From Chrysogorgia sp. JL179-B06 (taxonomy: Eukaryota; Cnidaria; Anthozoa; Scleralcyonacea; Chrysogorgiidae), in NCBI GenBank assembly GCA_035772405.1, contig JAYKKM010000382.1:1132501-1196500 (forward strand): a stretch of DNA of 64,000 bases, given 5' to 3'. The notes below the pieces were generated by a model that searched no databases, was not told the DNA's origin, and was given only the letters and a program-made list of their open reading frames with translations. Within the stretch, counting starts at the first letter, position 1. Every line of letters starts with the position of its first letter. Made by a program: the position numbers and the translations under genes. This document shows, in pieces, positions 21,553 through 34,037 of this stretch.

Positions 21553-21780
21553 TCGATATAGATCCGTCAAATGAAAATGTGAGCAGCGATTTTTCCACTA
21601 GCCTTAATTCTATTCCCAATGAAAGAGGTTTTAAGATGGCTTTTCTAAACATTGTCAGTCTGCCTAAAAAAATTTATGAAATACGGTATTCAATGTCAAG
21701 TAAACACATTGACCTGATTGGTTTTAATGAGACACGTCTTGATTTAAATTTTCGAGGGCAGGGGGTTGAACGCAAAAAAA
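21507..21780 (+). pseudogene. ORF2 start, APE endonuclease, truncated
   Basis: Frame 3 overlaps the end of ORF1 by 46 bases, an arrangement typical of non-LTR elements. It reads RGFKMAFLNIVSLPKKIYEI and then HIDLIGFNETRLDLNF, matching the first two blocks of the APE endonuclease (N...LxxKxxEI and the E of NET). Homology stops around 21760; the rest of EN and the whole RT are missing. Confidence 0.7.
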
Positions 21781-21839
21781 GGGCAAACTCGCCCAGTCAT
21801 TGGCGGCGGAAAATGTTGTGTTTTCGGAGTGCTAACTAC

Positions 21840-22350
21840 AACCTCTAGGGGGGTCGGGGGGATGCTCCCCCGGAAATTTTTTGAAAACTAGAGTCTCTGA
21901 AATGGTATTTCCTGCATTCTGAGATTGTTCCTCACAGAATTGTCAGGTTCATTGATTGTGCCCAAAATGTCCAAAATGTGCACGTTTGGGAGGTAAGGAA
22001 GTTTGTAAGAACCGACATGGCACCAGAATTCAAGGGGAAAACGAACCAGACCTTTGAATAATTCAGTTTATCTTTCGCTGTTAAACAAGGGAACAAACAG
22101 TGTTTTAGCTCTAAAATCCTAAAAATATTGGGGGTGGGGCTTAGCCTACCCATTTCAAATATTGGGGAGGGGGGGGGGGGGCTATAACCAACCGCCGCCC
22201 TTGCGCTTAGTATTCTAAACAATTTGGGATACTAGATATCTTCGCTATGTTCTTCAAGAACACTCAACAACCAACACCACAACAACAACCTTACAGCCAC
22301 AACACCCAAAAATTAACATGAATGATTTACAAAATATATAAAGCACGTTC
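21840..22350. repeat. Dispersed repeat fragment, then no gene
   Basis: 21851-21935 (GGGGATGCTCCCCCGGAAAT, then AGAGTCTCTGAAATGGTATT and TCCTGCATTCTGAG) matches 56565-56625 and more weakly 15920. 21936-22350 has G tracts near 22170 and no recognisable coding content. Confidence 0.5.
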
Positions 22351-22354
22351 ATAA

Positions 22355-22505
22355 TGGTAATTGAACTGAGTGGAGTGCAATTTGGTCTGAAATCAAACGC
22401 GTGATTACAAAATCGCACGACCGCGTAGCGGGAGTGCGATTTGTAATCGCAAGTTTGATTTCAGACCAGAATTGCACGACACGAAGTTCAATTGCCACTT
22501 TATTA
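22355..22505. repeat. Hairpin palindrome with GC-rich centre
   Basis: GGTAATTGAACT, GTGCAATTTGGTCTGAAATC and GTGATTACAAAATCGCAC at the left pair with GTGCGATTTGTAATCGC, GATTTCAGACCAGAATTGCAC and AGTTCAATTGCC at the right. The centre is GACCGCGTAGCGGGAG. Same design as the hairpins at 29460 and 56383. Confidence 0.85.
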
Positions 22506-22666
22506 GATCCATTTTGAAATCATACCATTAAAAACACTATGCGACAGCGGAACCGGAAACGGTATTTAATTTAAACAAAGATCATGTGACAAAAATGTCA
22601 TGTGACAAAATTCTCTGACCAAATAATTATAATAAAACAAAAACAGAAATTAGTCAACTACAAAGT

Positions 22667-22943
22667 TCAATCGTCGTCGTCCGATTCAATAATGTAAGCT
22701 CTTCGTTTCTTCCGTGGTTGAAGAGGCAACCTGTGTAATTTTGCATTCACATTGGGACAGTAGAGCTGCTGGGGAAAGCAAAATTTGGTTGAAATAATGG
22801 AAATCCAACAGGCTGAAATCCAGGATTGAAACTCGTGAGCTGATGGCTTTATTGTTGGAGGTGAGAAGAACTTGAAGTTCAAGAGGCGTTGATAGACGCC
22901 AGTGGTGCTCGTTGCACGATCGATTGTTTGGAGATTTCTGTAT
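22667..22943 (-). CDS. Possible terminal coding exon, unrecognised
   Basis: On the minus strand the frame is open from 22943 to a stop at 22667. It reads TSTTGVYQRLLNFKFFSPP, SAHEFQSWISACWISI, then RKKRRAYIIESDDDD before the stop. The basic patch followed by an acidic tail looks like a nuclear protein C-terminus. It lies just outside the left arm of the giant palindrome, downstream on the same strand as the truncated zinc-finger gene, but a direct splice in this frame is not evident. It may be part of an unrelated decayed gene. Confidence 0.3.
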
Positions 22944-23247
22944 TATTTTGGTTGGAGATTTCTTTGTATCCACTTATGAAAGATTCGGATTTCTTGTTTG
23001 CAGAACATAGCCAATGACATATGTCAAGGGCCCCTGTTCTTGGGAAGAGATACATATTTCAACCTATACAAGTCAAAGTATAGCAATTAGCATATATATT
23101 TATATGCATGACATTTTTCTATTCTTCAAAATATTTGCTATAAAATTCGTTAAAGGATGTCAACTAAAAGAACACACAACCGAATTGACGAAAGAAAACT
23201 TTACTATTTTATAGGGCATAGATAATGACTAAAATAAAATAAAATAC

Positions 23248-23967
23248 CTTTTCTTCAGTTGTCTTATATCCTCTTCAAGGAAAGTTCATAAAAGTTCTGG
23301 AAGATGGATCAACATTAGATTCACAATCTTCTGGTCCTCACATGGAATAAAATGCTCTTTCCAATTCTTGGAAGTTTCCCCGTAAAATCGCTGCAACATT
23401 TTGTCCTGGTCCCTGTTCCCATAGAATTTCTTCAAAATTTCGTTCATCGCAGACACGAATGATGCACTCGGTATCAAGCCAAACATTTCTGCAATATGTT
23501 CTTTCTTGTATATACTTTCGTCTGACAAATACTTTCCAATGTCACGTATGATCGACAACATATTTTCAAGAGTCAAGAGACGTAGCTGTATTTTCTTCGC
23601 GTACTCGCTTGAGATCGATCCTTCGTCAACGTGCTTACTGCGAATGTGCTTCGTAAGTCCTCCTTTCGACTTGCATAATTTCCGACAGTACTGGCAAGAA
23701 AACTGACTAGAACCTTCAACCTGAAGATAAGGAAAAAAGCTTAGATACTTATCTATTTCTATCTTGAAGAAATAGTTGTGAAGGAATAAAATAACTTACT
23801 TCTTCGAGTGAGATGGCAACTTCGCCATTTAACTCCTCTGCATCCATAATTTGAAGCAGCTCGATCGTGTTCTCAAAATCATCTTCTGAAGGCGGAATAA
23901 AGGTTTCTGAGACATCTATCAGTCGTTCCGTGTCCTCAGAATAGGGTGCCGAACTTGTTGACGCCAT
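23248..23967 (-). pseudogene. C2H2 zinc-finger gene, left-arm copy, truncated
   Basis: Exon 1 is 23967 to 23800 (MASTSSAPYSEDTERLIDVS...), with donor GTAAGT. Exon 2 is 23720 to 23248, after an acceptor TATCTTCAG. Exon 2 carries an intact C2H2 finger: FSCQYCRKLCKSKGGLTKH then IRSKH (C-x2-C-x12-H-x4-H). A TGA replaces a Leu codon near the end of exon 2 (frame ends at 23286, after HLPELL), while the right-arm copy is open there. The palindrome breakpoint removes exon 3. The copy is therefore unlikely to make the full protein. Confidence 0.75.
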
Positions 23968-26900
23968 TTCAGAAATAAAAGCTTCCTATATAGAATACGA
24001 CTTATGCCAAGCAATATAACTTTCGCAAAGACCACAACACTACGATTTTTTTCGATTTGATGCACCTTCGCTGTCACGTGACGGGCTTCAACATCAAAGT
24101 CGAATTGGTCTCGTGTATACCTTTGAAGTACGCCGGCCTTCCAAACCCGGTTACTCCCTATATGCATTAACGAACAAATACATATCCGTATTAGGAAAAT
24201 TATATTTTGGGCATGTTCGATTATCCGCGCTTTTAAAGAGAACTAAGTTACTGTAGCTACCGGGATAAAGCTGTACGCATGTTGTAAATAGATCATTTAA
24301 CTTTCCTTTGATATATTCTATAGCTTTGGGGGTGGTTTATTTCTCAAGAAAACGTTTGCCAAAGGCTTAGGACCTTTGTTGTTTTGGGGTACGAGGGTTG
24401 AACGTGTCAGCTATTTGCTCGTTAATTCACTCTATTTGCTCGTCAATGCCTTCTATTTGCGCTTCCTTATAAGGAATACTAATACTATAAGGAATACCTA
24501 TCGGAAAACAGGGCGTCGATTGAAAAGAGCATGCGCTAGAAATAGACCGAGAGTATTTTCTGGGACGTGAGAACTATCTATGCCAATATCGAGTTCTTCG
24601 CAAGAATCTTCCCTAGACACGTTAATAACACTCGAGGATCTCTTCAGAGGGGAAAAAATTGTCTGGTGTTTAAATTAGCAACCAATTGGAATTTGGGACA
24701 GAAAAGAATATGATTTTAGAATTTTTGTAACTCGCGGCAACGAAGCCAAAAAGGTCGATAAACACTGCATTGTGTATTTATATAGGTGTTGGCTGGTTGT
24801 TGAAACTTCAAACAATAAAAGACTTGACAGCACAAAATTAACGGTAACACCTTTTTATAAACGACCAAGACACACCTGACGCTATATACAAGTTTACGCG
24901 TTCGTGAGGTTTGATATTTGATCAATCTTTTTTTTATGGCTTGTGTAAGTTGTGTTCTCGCCGTTTATGTTCTCCAATATAAACACTACGTCCGATCATT
25001 TAGGTGGAGAAATCAAGATACTTTTTGGTCGCATTTTCTGAACCAATAAGAACTGAGGCAAATTGTTGCACCATGGATGACTCTCTTGATCTAACATTCA
25101 TGAGAATTACAAATGCTAGGTACAATGGGGCGAATTGAGAGTCTTCTTTAACGTCTATAGACCAGGCGCTCGCATTTCGCGTACGATGTCAATACATTTA
25201 AACGTGGACAGGTTTTTTTGAGCTTTTCTGGAAACACGACACGACTAAAAGTTTGTCCGAAGATAACTTTTTTGGTGTAAACGCTGCCATAAGAACGAAG
25301 TACAATACCGATTGAACGAAACACTCGGCGCGCAGAGGAGGTTGGACAGTAGCGCGCAAAGGATCACGGTCCGCCCGCTGATTTTAGAACGTAATCGTCA
25401 TTTGAGCTTTGCTCGTTCCGAAGGTAACATCTCAAGTCTGAAGATGGACGCTTTTGATACCCAAGGATGTCATTATTTCAGGCTGCAATTTTCACCAATG
25501 AGAGCAGGGATTTCCTTCATTGTGATTTTTCTTTTGAATTTTTTTTTACAATACCAAGTTCGGCGTTTGAAAAGTTGAATATTGAGTAAATCGATGGCAT
25601 TACTCTCCCTGCCTTATCAATGTGCTGACAACAAACACGTTGTGTAAGGTTGGTATAATCTTTTAATTATGTAAAACCAGTGAGATATTTGTTTAATTAT
25701 TTATGTAAATTTTGTTTCCATGCACAGTGTAATCCCAAAGAGGAGATAACAGGATATTTGTCAGTAATTATTAATATTTTTTAGGATTTAATTTTATTTC
25801 GCCCATATATTATTTATTTATATTTATATTGTTTGATATCGTGATTTGCTAGGGCTAGGGGCCTACTAGAAACCTAAACAGGTTAGGGTAATTTGCACCA
25901 GTGGTCACATAGAGGTGGTTGCTCAGGGAAGTTCAACTATAATAATATAACATGAAATTTTCATCATTACATTTTTACAGAGGAATTAAGGGCCTTGGTC
26001 ATGAGAAAGTATACCAAGATTACTTCAAGAGGCACATAAAGTACTTCATGAAGAAAAGAAGTGGAGGTTACACTCGGACATGTTATTCTTTAGGCATGGA
26101 CTATATGGAACAGGGTGTAATTCAGTTGGACATATTGCCACTGATTTATGTCTATACCTGCATCTTCTAATTATACTTCACAACCATTAAACTTTTATTT
26201 TTTTAACTTCTTTTTATTTATAAGATTATTAAGATAAAAAATTAAAAAGTGTTGTATACCGTCTAAAGAAATATCTGTCATACATGCAATCTTACTTTTG
26301 CTTATATTAGTCATTGAATCTGCAGGTCTAGTAATTAGTATTGTCTTATAAGTCTGCTAGGTATACAGTTAAATGCTTCGGTTGTTTATATGACTTTTCA
26401 CCATTGAGGTTAAGGGTTGAAGTCCTGCACCATATTGGAAATTTGATCACAGGTGAGAAGAGTTTGTCAGCATTCTGCTGAAAGTGTTGAATCTTCTCTG
26501 GGATTTCCAGTTTCCTCCCACAATAAAAGTAGATAAGGTGGGTTAGGACTATAATAGTTATGAAAATGATAAAATTGTAGATAGTCGAGGATAATAGGTA
26601 ATTAAGGTACTTGATGTAATGTACAGTACGTGACACTATTGAGCATCATAGTTGTACCAGAGAGACAATAGACACAGATTTTGACAAAGACACATCAAAA
26701 GGTTGTTTTCTCAGGATTCAGAATCTTTACAAGAACAAAACCCTAACCATATATAACCAAATAAAAACTCTAGTCCTAACCCTTAAATAAAGAAATAAAA
26801 CAACAACAGACAAGACTAGCCCAGCTCAGAGCTACAGTATCTATAAATATCCCCTGGTTAATAGTTCCCATAATGTGTGTACAGTATGCAAAAGTACAAT

Positions 26901-29459
26901 TAAAATATTCCTTTTGAATTGCATTGTTAACTGACTATTTTTCAATTGTTGCTATCAAATAAAACAAACAATTCTATGAGTGCTTTTGATCAATAATATG
27001 GACTAAAAGACTTCAACCAATGTATAATAAGGCCAGAATTTCAAGGTACAGATGAGAATTTTGTTCTCACCAGGACATTATTTGTGTTAGTTGTTTCTTT
27101 ATACAACATTTATACATTACACAATTTTTTTAATTGTTTAATAAAATACTGAATAATAATATGGAACATTTCCTGTATGCATATTTAAAGTATATAATAA
27201 TTGTAATGTAAATCAATTTAATCAATTGATTATGCACATTTTGTGATATCGATTTCATAAATGTAGCTTGATAAACACTTGATAATATGTTTAAGAGAAC
27301 CCAAAATAGAATAGACTGAATGATATATTTACATAAATTTTAAATTCTCTCAACCTTCACGTTGTAAATTATGTACACCAGTGTAATTTTCTTATTTCTA
27401 TTTCTTAAATATTACACAGCTTATATGAATCCTCCCAAGCTCACGATGACAACCGAAGTTGAAATAAATAAATAATCTGTAAAAAAACAAAAAAAATACC
27501 ACAACATATGTTTCACTATCTTACTGAAAATAGCTTGGTAGTCATTATACTAAATAAAGTCCAAATTGAGAAGAAATTTTCAAATTTTGTACGAAAACGA
27601 TGAGTAATAGTTGTTCTTCATGACTTCATCCAGTTAAAATATTAGGCGCCATATTGTGATCAAACCCCAAAATATACATGCTATTCAATATTGAATAACT
27701 CCGAAACGAGCGAGGGGTAAAGGGGGGTCATCCGTTTAAAACCAAAGAATATTAAGTAATTTAACTCATTATGCAAAAATGAGGGATTTTTACCGACGCA
27801 TTTTAAATATTTTCTTCTTCGAAAAGTGTAAACACCAAGGCGTTTTGGCGCATGGTGCCCATCAAGTGACATATTTCAACAATCAAAATAATGTAGAAAA
27901 AAGGTACTTACTATTAAAAATCCAGTGTATATGATAAGAAGAACAACAAAGCAATCCCTCAAAATAGTTTTGAAGAAAAAAATAGTAATAAAAATAGTGT
28001 TATATCCAAAAATATACAGCTCGATGCGAATTTTCCACACGATCAGCTTATCTCAGTCGAACGGAAAAAGACGCTATTTGATTGGTCAAGATAATCACGT
28101 GCGAAGTGTCCAACCTCCTAATCTAATTAAAGGCAATCCTTAGCTAACCAATCAAAACACTTCCGGTTATGGATTATCCCTGGGAACGAGATTGCTCGCC
28201 GGGGTATGGAATATTAGGATTTCATTTCGAGAGTTCCTCGAAGACTTTTGCAGTTGAACCAAGAGTAAAGAGTTGTTTAAAAGCGATTTTGGTGAAGATT
28301 CATCGACCAAGTTTGTTATTGTTTGCTGGTTGTTATCAATTCATCTATGATGATTGTGCAATGTTGCCATTGAGTAACCCTGTTTCACTTGATATTTTAC
28401 CTGTAAGCTTAAATGGGACTCCAAAATGTTCTGGGTTATCAGTAAGTTTGTATCGATTGTTCACACATGTATTATTAATATACACAAATGCTTACAATGA
28501 ACACACAGTAATATAATTCTCTGACACCCATACCAACTATCAAGATCAAGGAGTAAAGAGTTTGTTGTTGTTTGCTGGTTTACCAGTGACGGGTCTGTTC
28601 AGCCATGTACTTTCCGTTGTCCCTCAACCCCACAAATACACACTTTTCAAACTGATTTTTGGCATTCATGATTACTGTAGCTGTACATGGAGGCATTAAG
28701 CTGGCTCGCTATTATCAAAACAGTAATTTGTCCTGATATTACATGAGGCAGGCTGGCCCACTTGCTTGGTCTGTACAGCCACATACAACTTTTCGAACTG
28801 AATTTTGGCCTTGACTACATGGAAAGCGACTTGGCTCGCTAACCGAGACAGTACCCAATGGACTAGTCACTAATATTTATAAAGCCTCTCAAATAATAAA
28901 TACGCTAAAATTATGAATATGTTTACTGGCTCAAAATGTTACATAACTTCACAAAGAAATAAAGATTTTGAATTACTTTTATAATAGCTTATGACACCTT
29001 GCTACTGCCAGCTAAATGGTTTGATTTATTGCTATGCCTTATACACTGAGAAAAAGATTAACTGATTTAATGCTTGCATGCTCAAACTGAACCTGTTTGC
29101 CAGACTGACCAGATGAATTGTTATTACATGAGCGCATGGCCAGCTCAGGCACATGTAATGATACAGCTGTCAGTGCAGGGGTGGTTACATTTCCCATCAT
29201 TGCAAACCCATAACATAGAGGTTGGCCAACGGCCTTGAATTATATGAAGGTGAGTTGGCTCAGTATCCAAGCTGGCTTACTGAGAAGTCTGACCTGCATG
29301 GCAAACGAGATATCCTGTATGCTAACACAATTCAGTTCTAGCCAACCGGAGTCAGCCATTGTACAACTATAGATTTGTGTATATTGAATTTGCCTACAGT
29401 GTCTTTCAACAAGCCACTACCTCAAGTAGCCCGAGTTAACGCCTAGCGGGCGTCTTGTT
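23968..29459. other. Left arm interior, no intact gene
   Basis: Open frames here are short and mirrored in the right arm. 25980-26131 is a decayed counterpart of the terminal exon at 44081-44250: it has lost about 33 bp and gained a frameshift. 28145-28205 (ACTTCCGGTTATGGATTATC, CCTGGGAACGAGATTG) is related to the palindrome's innermost part at about 34826-34900. No RNA gene is seen. Confidence 0.5.
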
Positions 29460-29628
29460 TAATAAACATCAATTGTTGATGTAATAGATCAAACACGAGT
29501 TCATCAGGGGTTCCAAACACGAGAAAACAAATGAAAACCGAGGGCGTAGCCCGAGGTTTTTATTGTTTTCGAGTGTTTGGAGTCCCCTGATGAAACACGA
29601 CAAGCGAGTGTTTGATCTAGCTTCACAA
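29460..29628. repeat. Hairpin palindrome (left-arm copy)
   Basis: TAGATCAAACACGAGTTCAT, CAGGGGTTCCAAACACGAG and AATGAAAACCGAGGGCG pair with CCGAGGTTTTTATTG, CGAGTGTTTGGAGTCCCCTG and ATGAAACAC, GAGTGTTTGATCTA. The centre is AGGGCGTAGCCCGAGG. The mirrored copy is at 40640-40805. Confidence 0.85.
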
Positions 29629-30339
29629 ACGAGTATTCCTTTGGCGATTTGCTCCCATAGCGATTTTATTTTAATATGTAGATTAAGAAATGTGATCCAG
29701 TTCACTAGGAAGTTTCCTACAGGTTCTCATTGGGTATCAAAACTCATGCATGTGATGCGGTATACGTTCATGGATTGGCTATGATAATCATGAATTATTA
29801 ATGAGTTTGAGAAGACTGCATCTCATTCTTTATGAGCAAGGGATCTAAAATCTGGCCATGGCATTGCCATTTACCTTATGCAGTCAATTGCGTTAAACTA
29901 GCACATTTTTACTACATGTAATTTTGTACTATCCTTGGGATCTAGTTTCGTATTACGCATCAAGCGAAACTGAAGCCGAAGAGTTTACATATGAACGTTT
30001 CTCGAGCTGCGAAGATCAAAGTTGGAATCAAAAGAGCAATGAACTAAAATAAGAATATCGATGAATCCGCTCAGGGTATTTTGGGCGAGATCGGGCGGTT
30101 ATTGTGGATTTTACGCAGCCAAAGCATAGTTAATTTACTTTAAAAGCCGCCAAAACATAGGTAATATACTTCGGTTGACTTCCGTGGCGTCAAAAAGGTC
30201 GCTTGCTATTGATTCGGAATGAATGAATGAACGAACGAACTCAAACACAGACACAGAACATAAAGCGCTGGGTAGGGGACCACAATTGTAAATACGAAGG
30301 GTTGAGTGTGTTTGAGTCTGAAGATGTTTCGGGCGATTG

Positions 30340-31608
30340 AAAAATCAAAATGGCGCCCGGTTGATCGGCAATTTTAAGAACAAGGGGAACGGATGATATG
30401 CTGGATATGATATGAAAACTATCCGATAGAAAGACCATAAGAGGACGTGCCCGTCTCACAGAAGCGAAAGTTAAGCAGATCCAAAAGTATTATGGGCTTG
30501 CCATTCTCCAGAATACAATCACAAAGTCAAATCCAACAGAAAGAGAGGTGGAAATAGCAGCTTACAAAATGAAGAAAAACATCATTGCTATTGGACTTAA
30601 ATGATGCAAAAAAAGCAGCATTGATTTGTCCTCCTTGTGAGGTATCCTGGTGCAAGTGGCAACATCTAAAAACTTACAATGGTGGTAATTGCTTTCCTAA
30701 AGTTTTCTTAGCGATATTGCGGCCTGTCTTCATGAAGTTAAGTGAAAGTAAGTTACTAGCAAGATGTGTACATGAAACAACCCAAAACTAAAATAAGAAT
30801 GCAAATGCAAACCAATGAAAAACGCATTGGTTTGGATTCGTTGTCCAAAACACAAGAATCATGGTGCCACGATTGTTCACTGTGCCGTAGCATCTGTGTG
30901 TCATTTTCATGGTGGTGCAGCAAGTCAACATCGAGTGATGGAATAGCTTTTAAAGGGGTAGTAAGACCGAAAATCGTCCATCCAATTTTTATTTTATCTA
31001 TTAATACTAAAAAAAATGAGGAAGAATAGCGTTCTTACTTAGTCAATATCTTATGTTGTTCCAGAGATATTGACGTTTTTGAAAGATGCAAATGAACTTA
31101 TGACGTCATATATACTCCAAAATTTAAACAAAAGGAAATCTCTAAAATGAAAAATGTATAAAGCATTAACTATACACAGTGCAGTGTCCTATTTTTAGTA
31201 GCATACATCTGGAACGTTTCAGCACAATCTAGCCGCTATCTCCAAAGATATTCCTCATTTTTAGCATTTGAGTGGAGTAGATGACGTTGATATCTCATTT
31301 ACAGCTTTTAAAAACTGAAATATCTCTGGAACAAGATAAGCATTGACAAAGTAAGAGCGCTATTCTTGCTTATTTCGACTGCACTTCTAGATAAAGCCCA
31401 AATTGGGATAAATGATTTTTGCATCTTACTGCCCCTTTAATACCAGACGGTCACCATAAGAAGGCAGTATCTGCTAAAAAGAGAGGAAACGACTCCAACA
31501 ACAGAGAAAGAGAAGAAACGACGACGCGGGAAAAAACTTCTATCTACCCAAAGAGAAGAAGCATTGAGAGAAGTTGAGTGGGTCACCTATGAAGCTGGAG
31601 GATTTTAA
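30340..31608 (+). pseudogene. Mutator-like transposase C-terminal half, left copy
   Basis: Across several stops and frameshifts the plus strand reads RGRARLTEAKVKQIQKYYGL, ICPPCEVSWCKWQHLKTY, LRPVFMKLSESKLLARCV, HETTQN, and after an inserted MITE RRGKKLLSTQREEALREVEW ending YEAGGF at 31608. The C-P...WCKWQ, LRPVF...LL-RC and TQN(x)NE series is what I know from the Mutator-like transposase family of invertebrates (probable Pfam Mutator-like transposase domain). The N-terminal half is absent. It encodes no working protein. Confidence 0.65.
30954..31436. mobile_element. MITE with TTAA duplication inside the transposase relic
   Basis: Ends AGGGGTAGTAAGACCGAAAA and, inverted, CATCTTACTGCCCCT; TTAA on both sides (30950-30953, 31437-31440). 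Inner arms also pair (AGTAAGAACGCT-type block and CCAGAGATATT blocks in both orientations). The mirrored copy in the right arm is 38835-39314, so the insertion predates the duplication or allelic split. TTAA and the CCCCT end again point to piggyBac-type mobilisation. Confidence 0.75.
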
Positions 31609-32670
31609 AATTGATTAGTCTTTAAAAAATGAACAAAACGCTATTAATATTTAGAAAAAAATTATAATCATGTTGATTTAATCTTTAAAGGTTATTTTCT
31701 CAAAATGAGTTTAGAAAGATATCTTGAGAATGGAGAGTTCAAATAACTTCAAATTTCTGGGATTCCAGGGAATATTTGCAGTACTATCTATTCTGCAACG
31801 CTCGCCTTATCTGCTCAGTGTAAATAAGGTATGGGGAGAAATATTGATCCACCGACCAGACAAGGCGATAGCGGTGGGAGAGAAGGGGCATTCGAGCTGT
31901 CTAGCTTTTGACTACGGAAGGAACTTAACGTTAAGAGACTATTTAAGTAAGATTTCACTCCTTTTATACCTATCCTTTGTCACGTCACTTAAACTATGCA
32001 TGCCTGTCCTTCCGGTCACGTTTATTTACTATATTTCCTTTCCGCATATAATTACGAGCATTGCGAATAGTAAAGAAATTATGGTATAAAAATTATATTT
32101 ATTCTATATAATTTTTTCTTTGTAACTGGCGACACAAAAATATGATTTCAAAATAACCTCCGTTTATCCCAGAAATTAGTGATTCTTATATAAGAATAAA
32201 AAACAATACCAAATTTGACTAAAATCTACAAGAGATATCTTTTCTAGAATAGTGTGTGGTCATTCACAGCATGGTGCACAATAAATTGACTGATGTCAGG
32301 TTACAATTTGATATAATGCCAAATTACATTACAATTGAGACTAACTAATTTGGGGGGGGGGCAAAAAAAATTTTCACATAAATGTACGTGTAAGACCAGT
32401 TACATTAGACTACGAGTTGACAACAGTTGACAAGTCATGCCCGTACCTTTAGCAAAGGCCACAATGCAAAATTCAAACGTATTAACACGTATTAAAACAA
32501 ACGCAAAACACTGTCACACCAGAGCTTGGTCGTAAGCGCTTTCGATTTCTTCAATACTTATTCTGTTATTCAGTTTGCTTCATTTGCGCTAGTTATTTTC
32601 ATTTTATTTTTTAGTTATCTGTGTCATATAACGTATTAAAAATAATAAATATGTCTTCACATTCCAGCGG
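31609..32670. other. Left arm, no gene recognised
   Basis: Short open frames only. Near 31875-31960 the left arm carries about 70-90 bases (GTGGGAGAGAAGGGGCATTC region) that are replaced by an unrelated ~30-base stretch in the right arm. A G tract near 32352 marks the point where the right arm has ~430 extra bases. Confidence 0.45.
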
Positions 32671-32862
32671 GTGGCAAAATGGGGGGTGGGCAGTGGGCAA
32701 AATGGGGGGTGGGCGCCGCCACTGGAAACGATTCCAACAACAGAGAAAGAGAAACGACGACGCGGGCAACAACGACAACGCGGGCAAAAGCTTCTATCTG
32801 CCCAAAGAGAAGAAGCATTGAGAGAATTTGAGTGGATCACCTATGAAGCTGGAGGATTTTAA
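32671..32862 (+). pseudogene. Second Mutator-like transposase C-terminus, left copy
   Basis: The plus strand ends KEKRRRGQQRQRGQKLL, SAQREEALREFEW and YEAGGF, matching the C-terminus at 31608, and both are followed by the same AAAATTGATTAGTCTTTAAA. The N-terminal side is a GC-rich G/W repeat (GGGTGGGCAAAATGGG) that is not transposase. The mirrored copy is at 37018-37212. Confidence 0.6.
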
Positions 32863-33372
32863 AATTGATTAGTCTTTAAACTAGGTCCCAAGGACAGTGC
32901 AAAGTTTTATAGAATTATGTATCATATTAAATAAAACAGTAGCATAATGCATGACACAAGTTTAGCTGTGCAGGATTTTAGGTTGCTTGCTTATAAAGCT
33001 ACAGTATTATTAATAGTTAATATACTGTTTGTTAGAAAAACAATTCTTGATCTTTATTATTGTAATCACAAGGTTGCTAAAGGTGATAAGTTGGACAGAA
33101 CATTATGGCAACTATGTTTATGGATAACATTTCACTGGCTAATTATGCCTTGTGATTATCGGGAACGAACACAAAATCCTAATAAGAGAGTTTATTGGCT
33201 CAAAATGATGAAAATAAATTAAATAAACGATGATGAACAATAAACATTATAAAAGTAAATTTTAGTATCCAGACAAGAAAGAAACAATAGAAAATAATGC
33301 TAGTCCGGTGTTTTGACAATGTTAAAGGAAGCGAAGTCTGAAGACCAAGAAATACAACATTGATTTCATATA

Positions 33373-33600
33373 ATAATAAAAAGTGCCATATAATGGACTA
33401 CTTGATAACCTCGACTGTTCGGTACAATAAAATACCAAACCTTTGCCGCTAGTGCTCGGGCACTACAGCAAGATCTTGGTTAGATATTTACCATAAAGAC
33501 CTCACTCTTGTCATTAAGTAGTTATTATTATATGGCACAAGCTAGCTACTTCAGGTTAAATGATTGGCTGAGACACGTCATGTGCCAGTCCGTTATTTCT
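33373..33600. repeat. Hairpin insertion present only in the left arm
   Basis: TAATAATAAAAAGTGCCATATAATG and GACTACTTGATAACCTCGAC pair with CATTAAGTAGTTATTATTATATGGCAC across a TAGTGCTCGGGCACTA centre. The corresponding right-arm point (about 36485-36510) goes straight from AAAGTGCC to AAAGAAATAAAAAGTTATTTC. It is a mobile hairpin or a deletion in the other arm. Confidence 0.65.
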
Positions 33601-33865
33601 AGGTAATGGACCAGTCCGGATTACGGATTTTGTCAACCATTTTATTTACAAAGGAACAAGCCGAACAATGATAGGAAATTTTGAAAAGCAGCAAAAATTT
33701 AACAAATTTAGTAAATTAAGCACTAAATCATGTATGAGTCGGACGATGAACAATCTAAAAGAGAGTCTTACTATCATGAAAACAATAGAAGAACAAGAAC
33801 AAGATTGAAAATGACGATTCTGTCATTCAAAACGTATGTAAAGTATGTTGATTGTTGTTTAAAAA

Positions 33866-34037
33866 AGCCATGCCATATAATAAACCTCTTATTAACCTCG
33901 ACCGCTTGGTTATTGCGGGAAAAATATCAGCTAATATAACCTATGGGCTCGGTCCGTACTGTCAAGACCTCGGTCTGATATTTTCCCGTAATGACCTCGC
34001 GCTTGGTTAATAAGAAGTTAGTATTAAAATTATTTTT
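33866..34037. repeat. Hairpin palindrome (left-arm copy)
   Basis: CTCTTATTAACCTCGACCGC, TTGGTTATTGCGGGAAAA and TATCAG pair with CTGATATTTTCCCGTAATGA and CCTCGCGCTTGGTTAATAAG. The mirrored copy is at about 36045-36212 and retains the structure. Confidence 0.8.

Larger units (their letters stand above)
29917..32912 (+). mobile_element. Possible Mutator-like element, ends marked by inverted motif
   Basis: ATTTTGTACTATCCTTGGGA then TCTAG (about 29921) and, inverted, CTAGGTCCCAAGGACAGTGC (about 32881) form a short pair of terminal inverted repeats around the transposase relic. Only about 30 bp pair convincingly, shorter than usual for Mutator elements. The interval contains two copies of the transposase C-terminus (ending at 31608 and 32862), suggesting a composite of two insertions. 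Confidence 0.4.
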
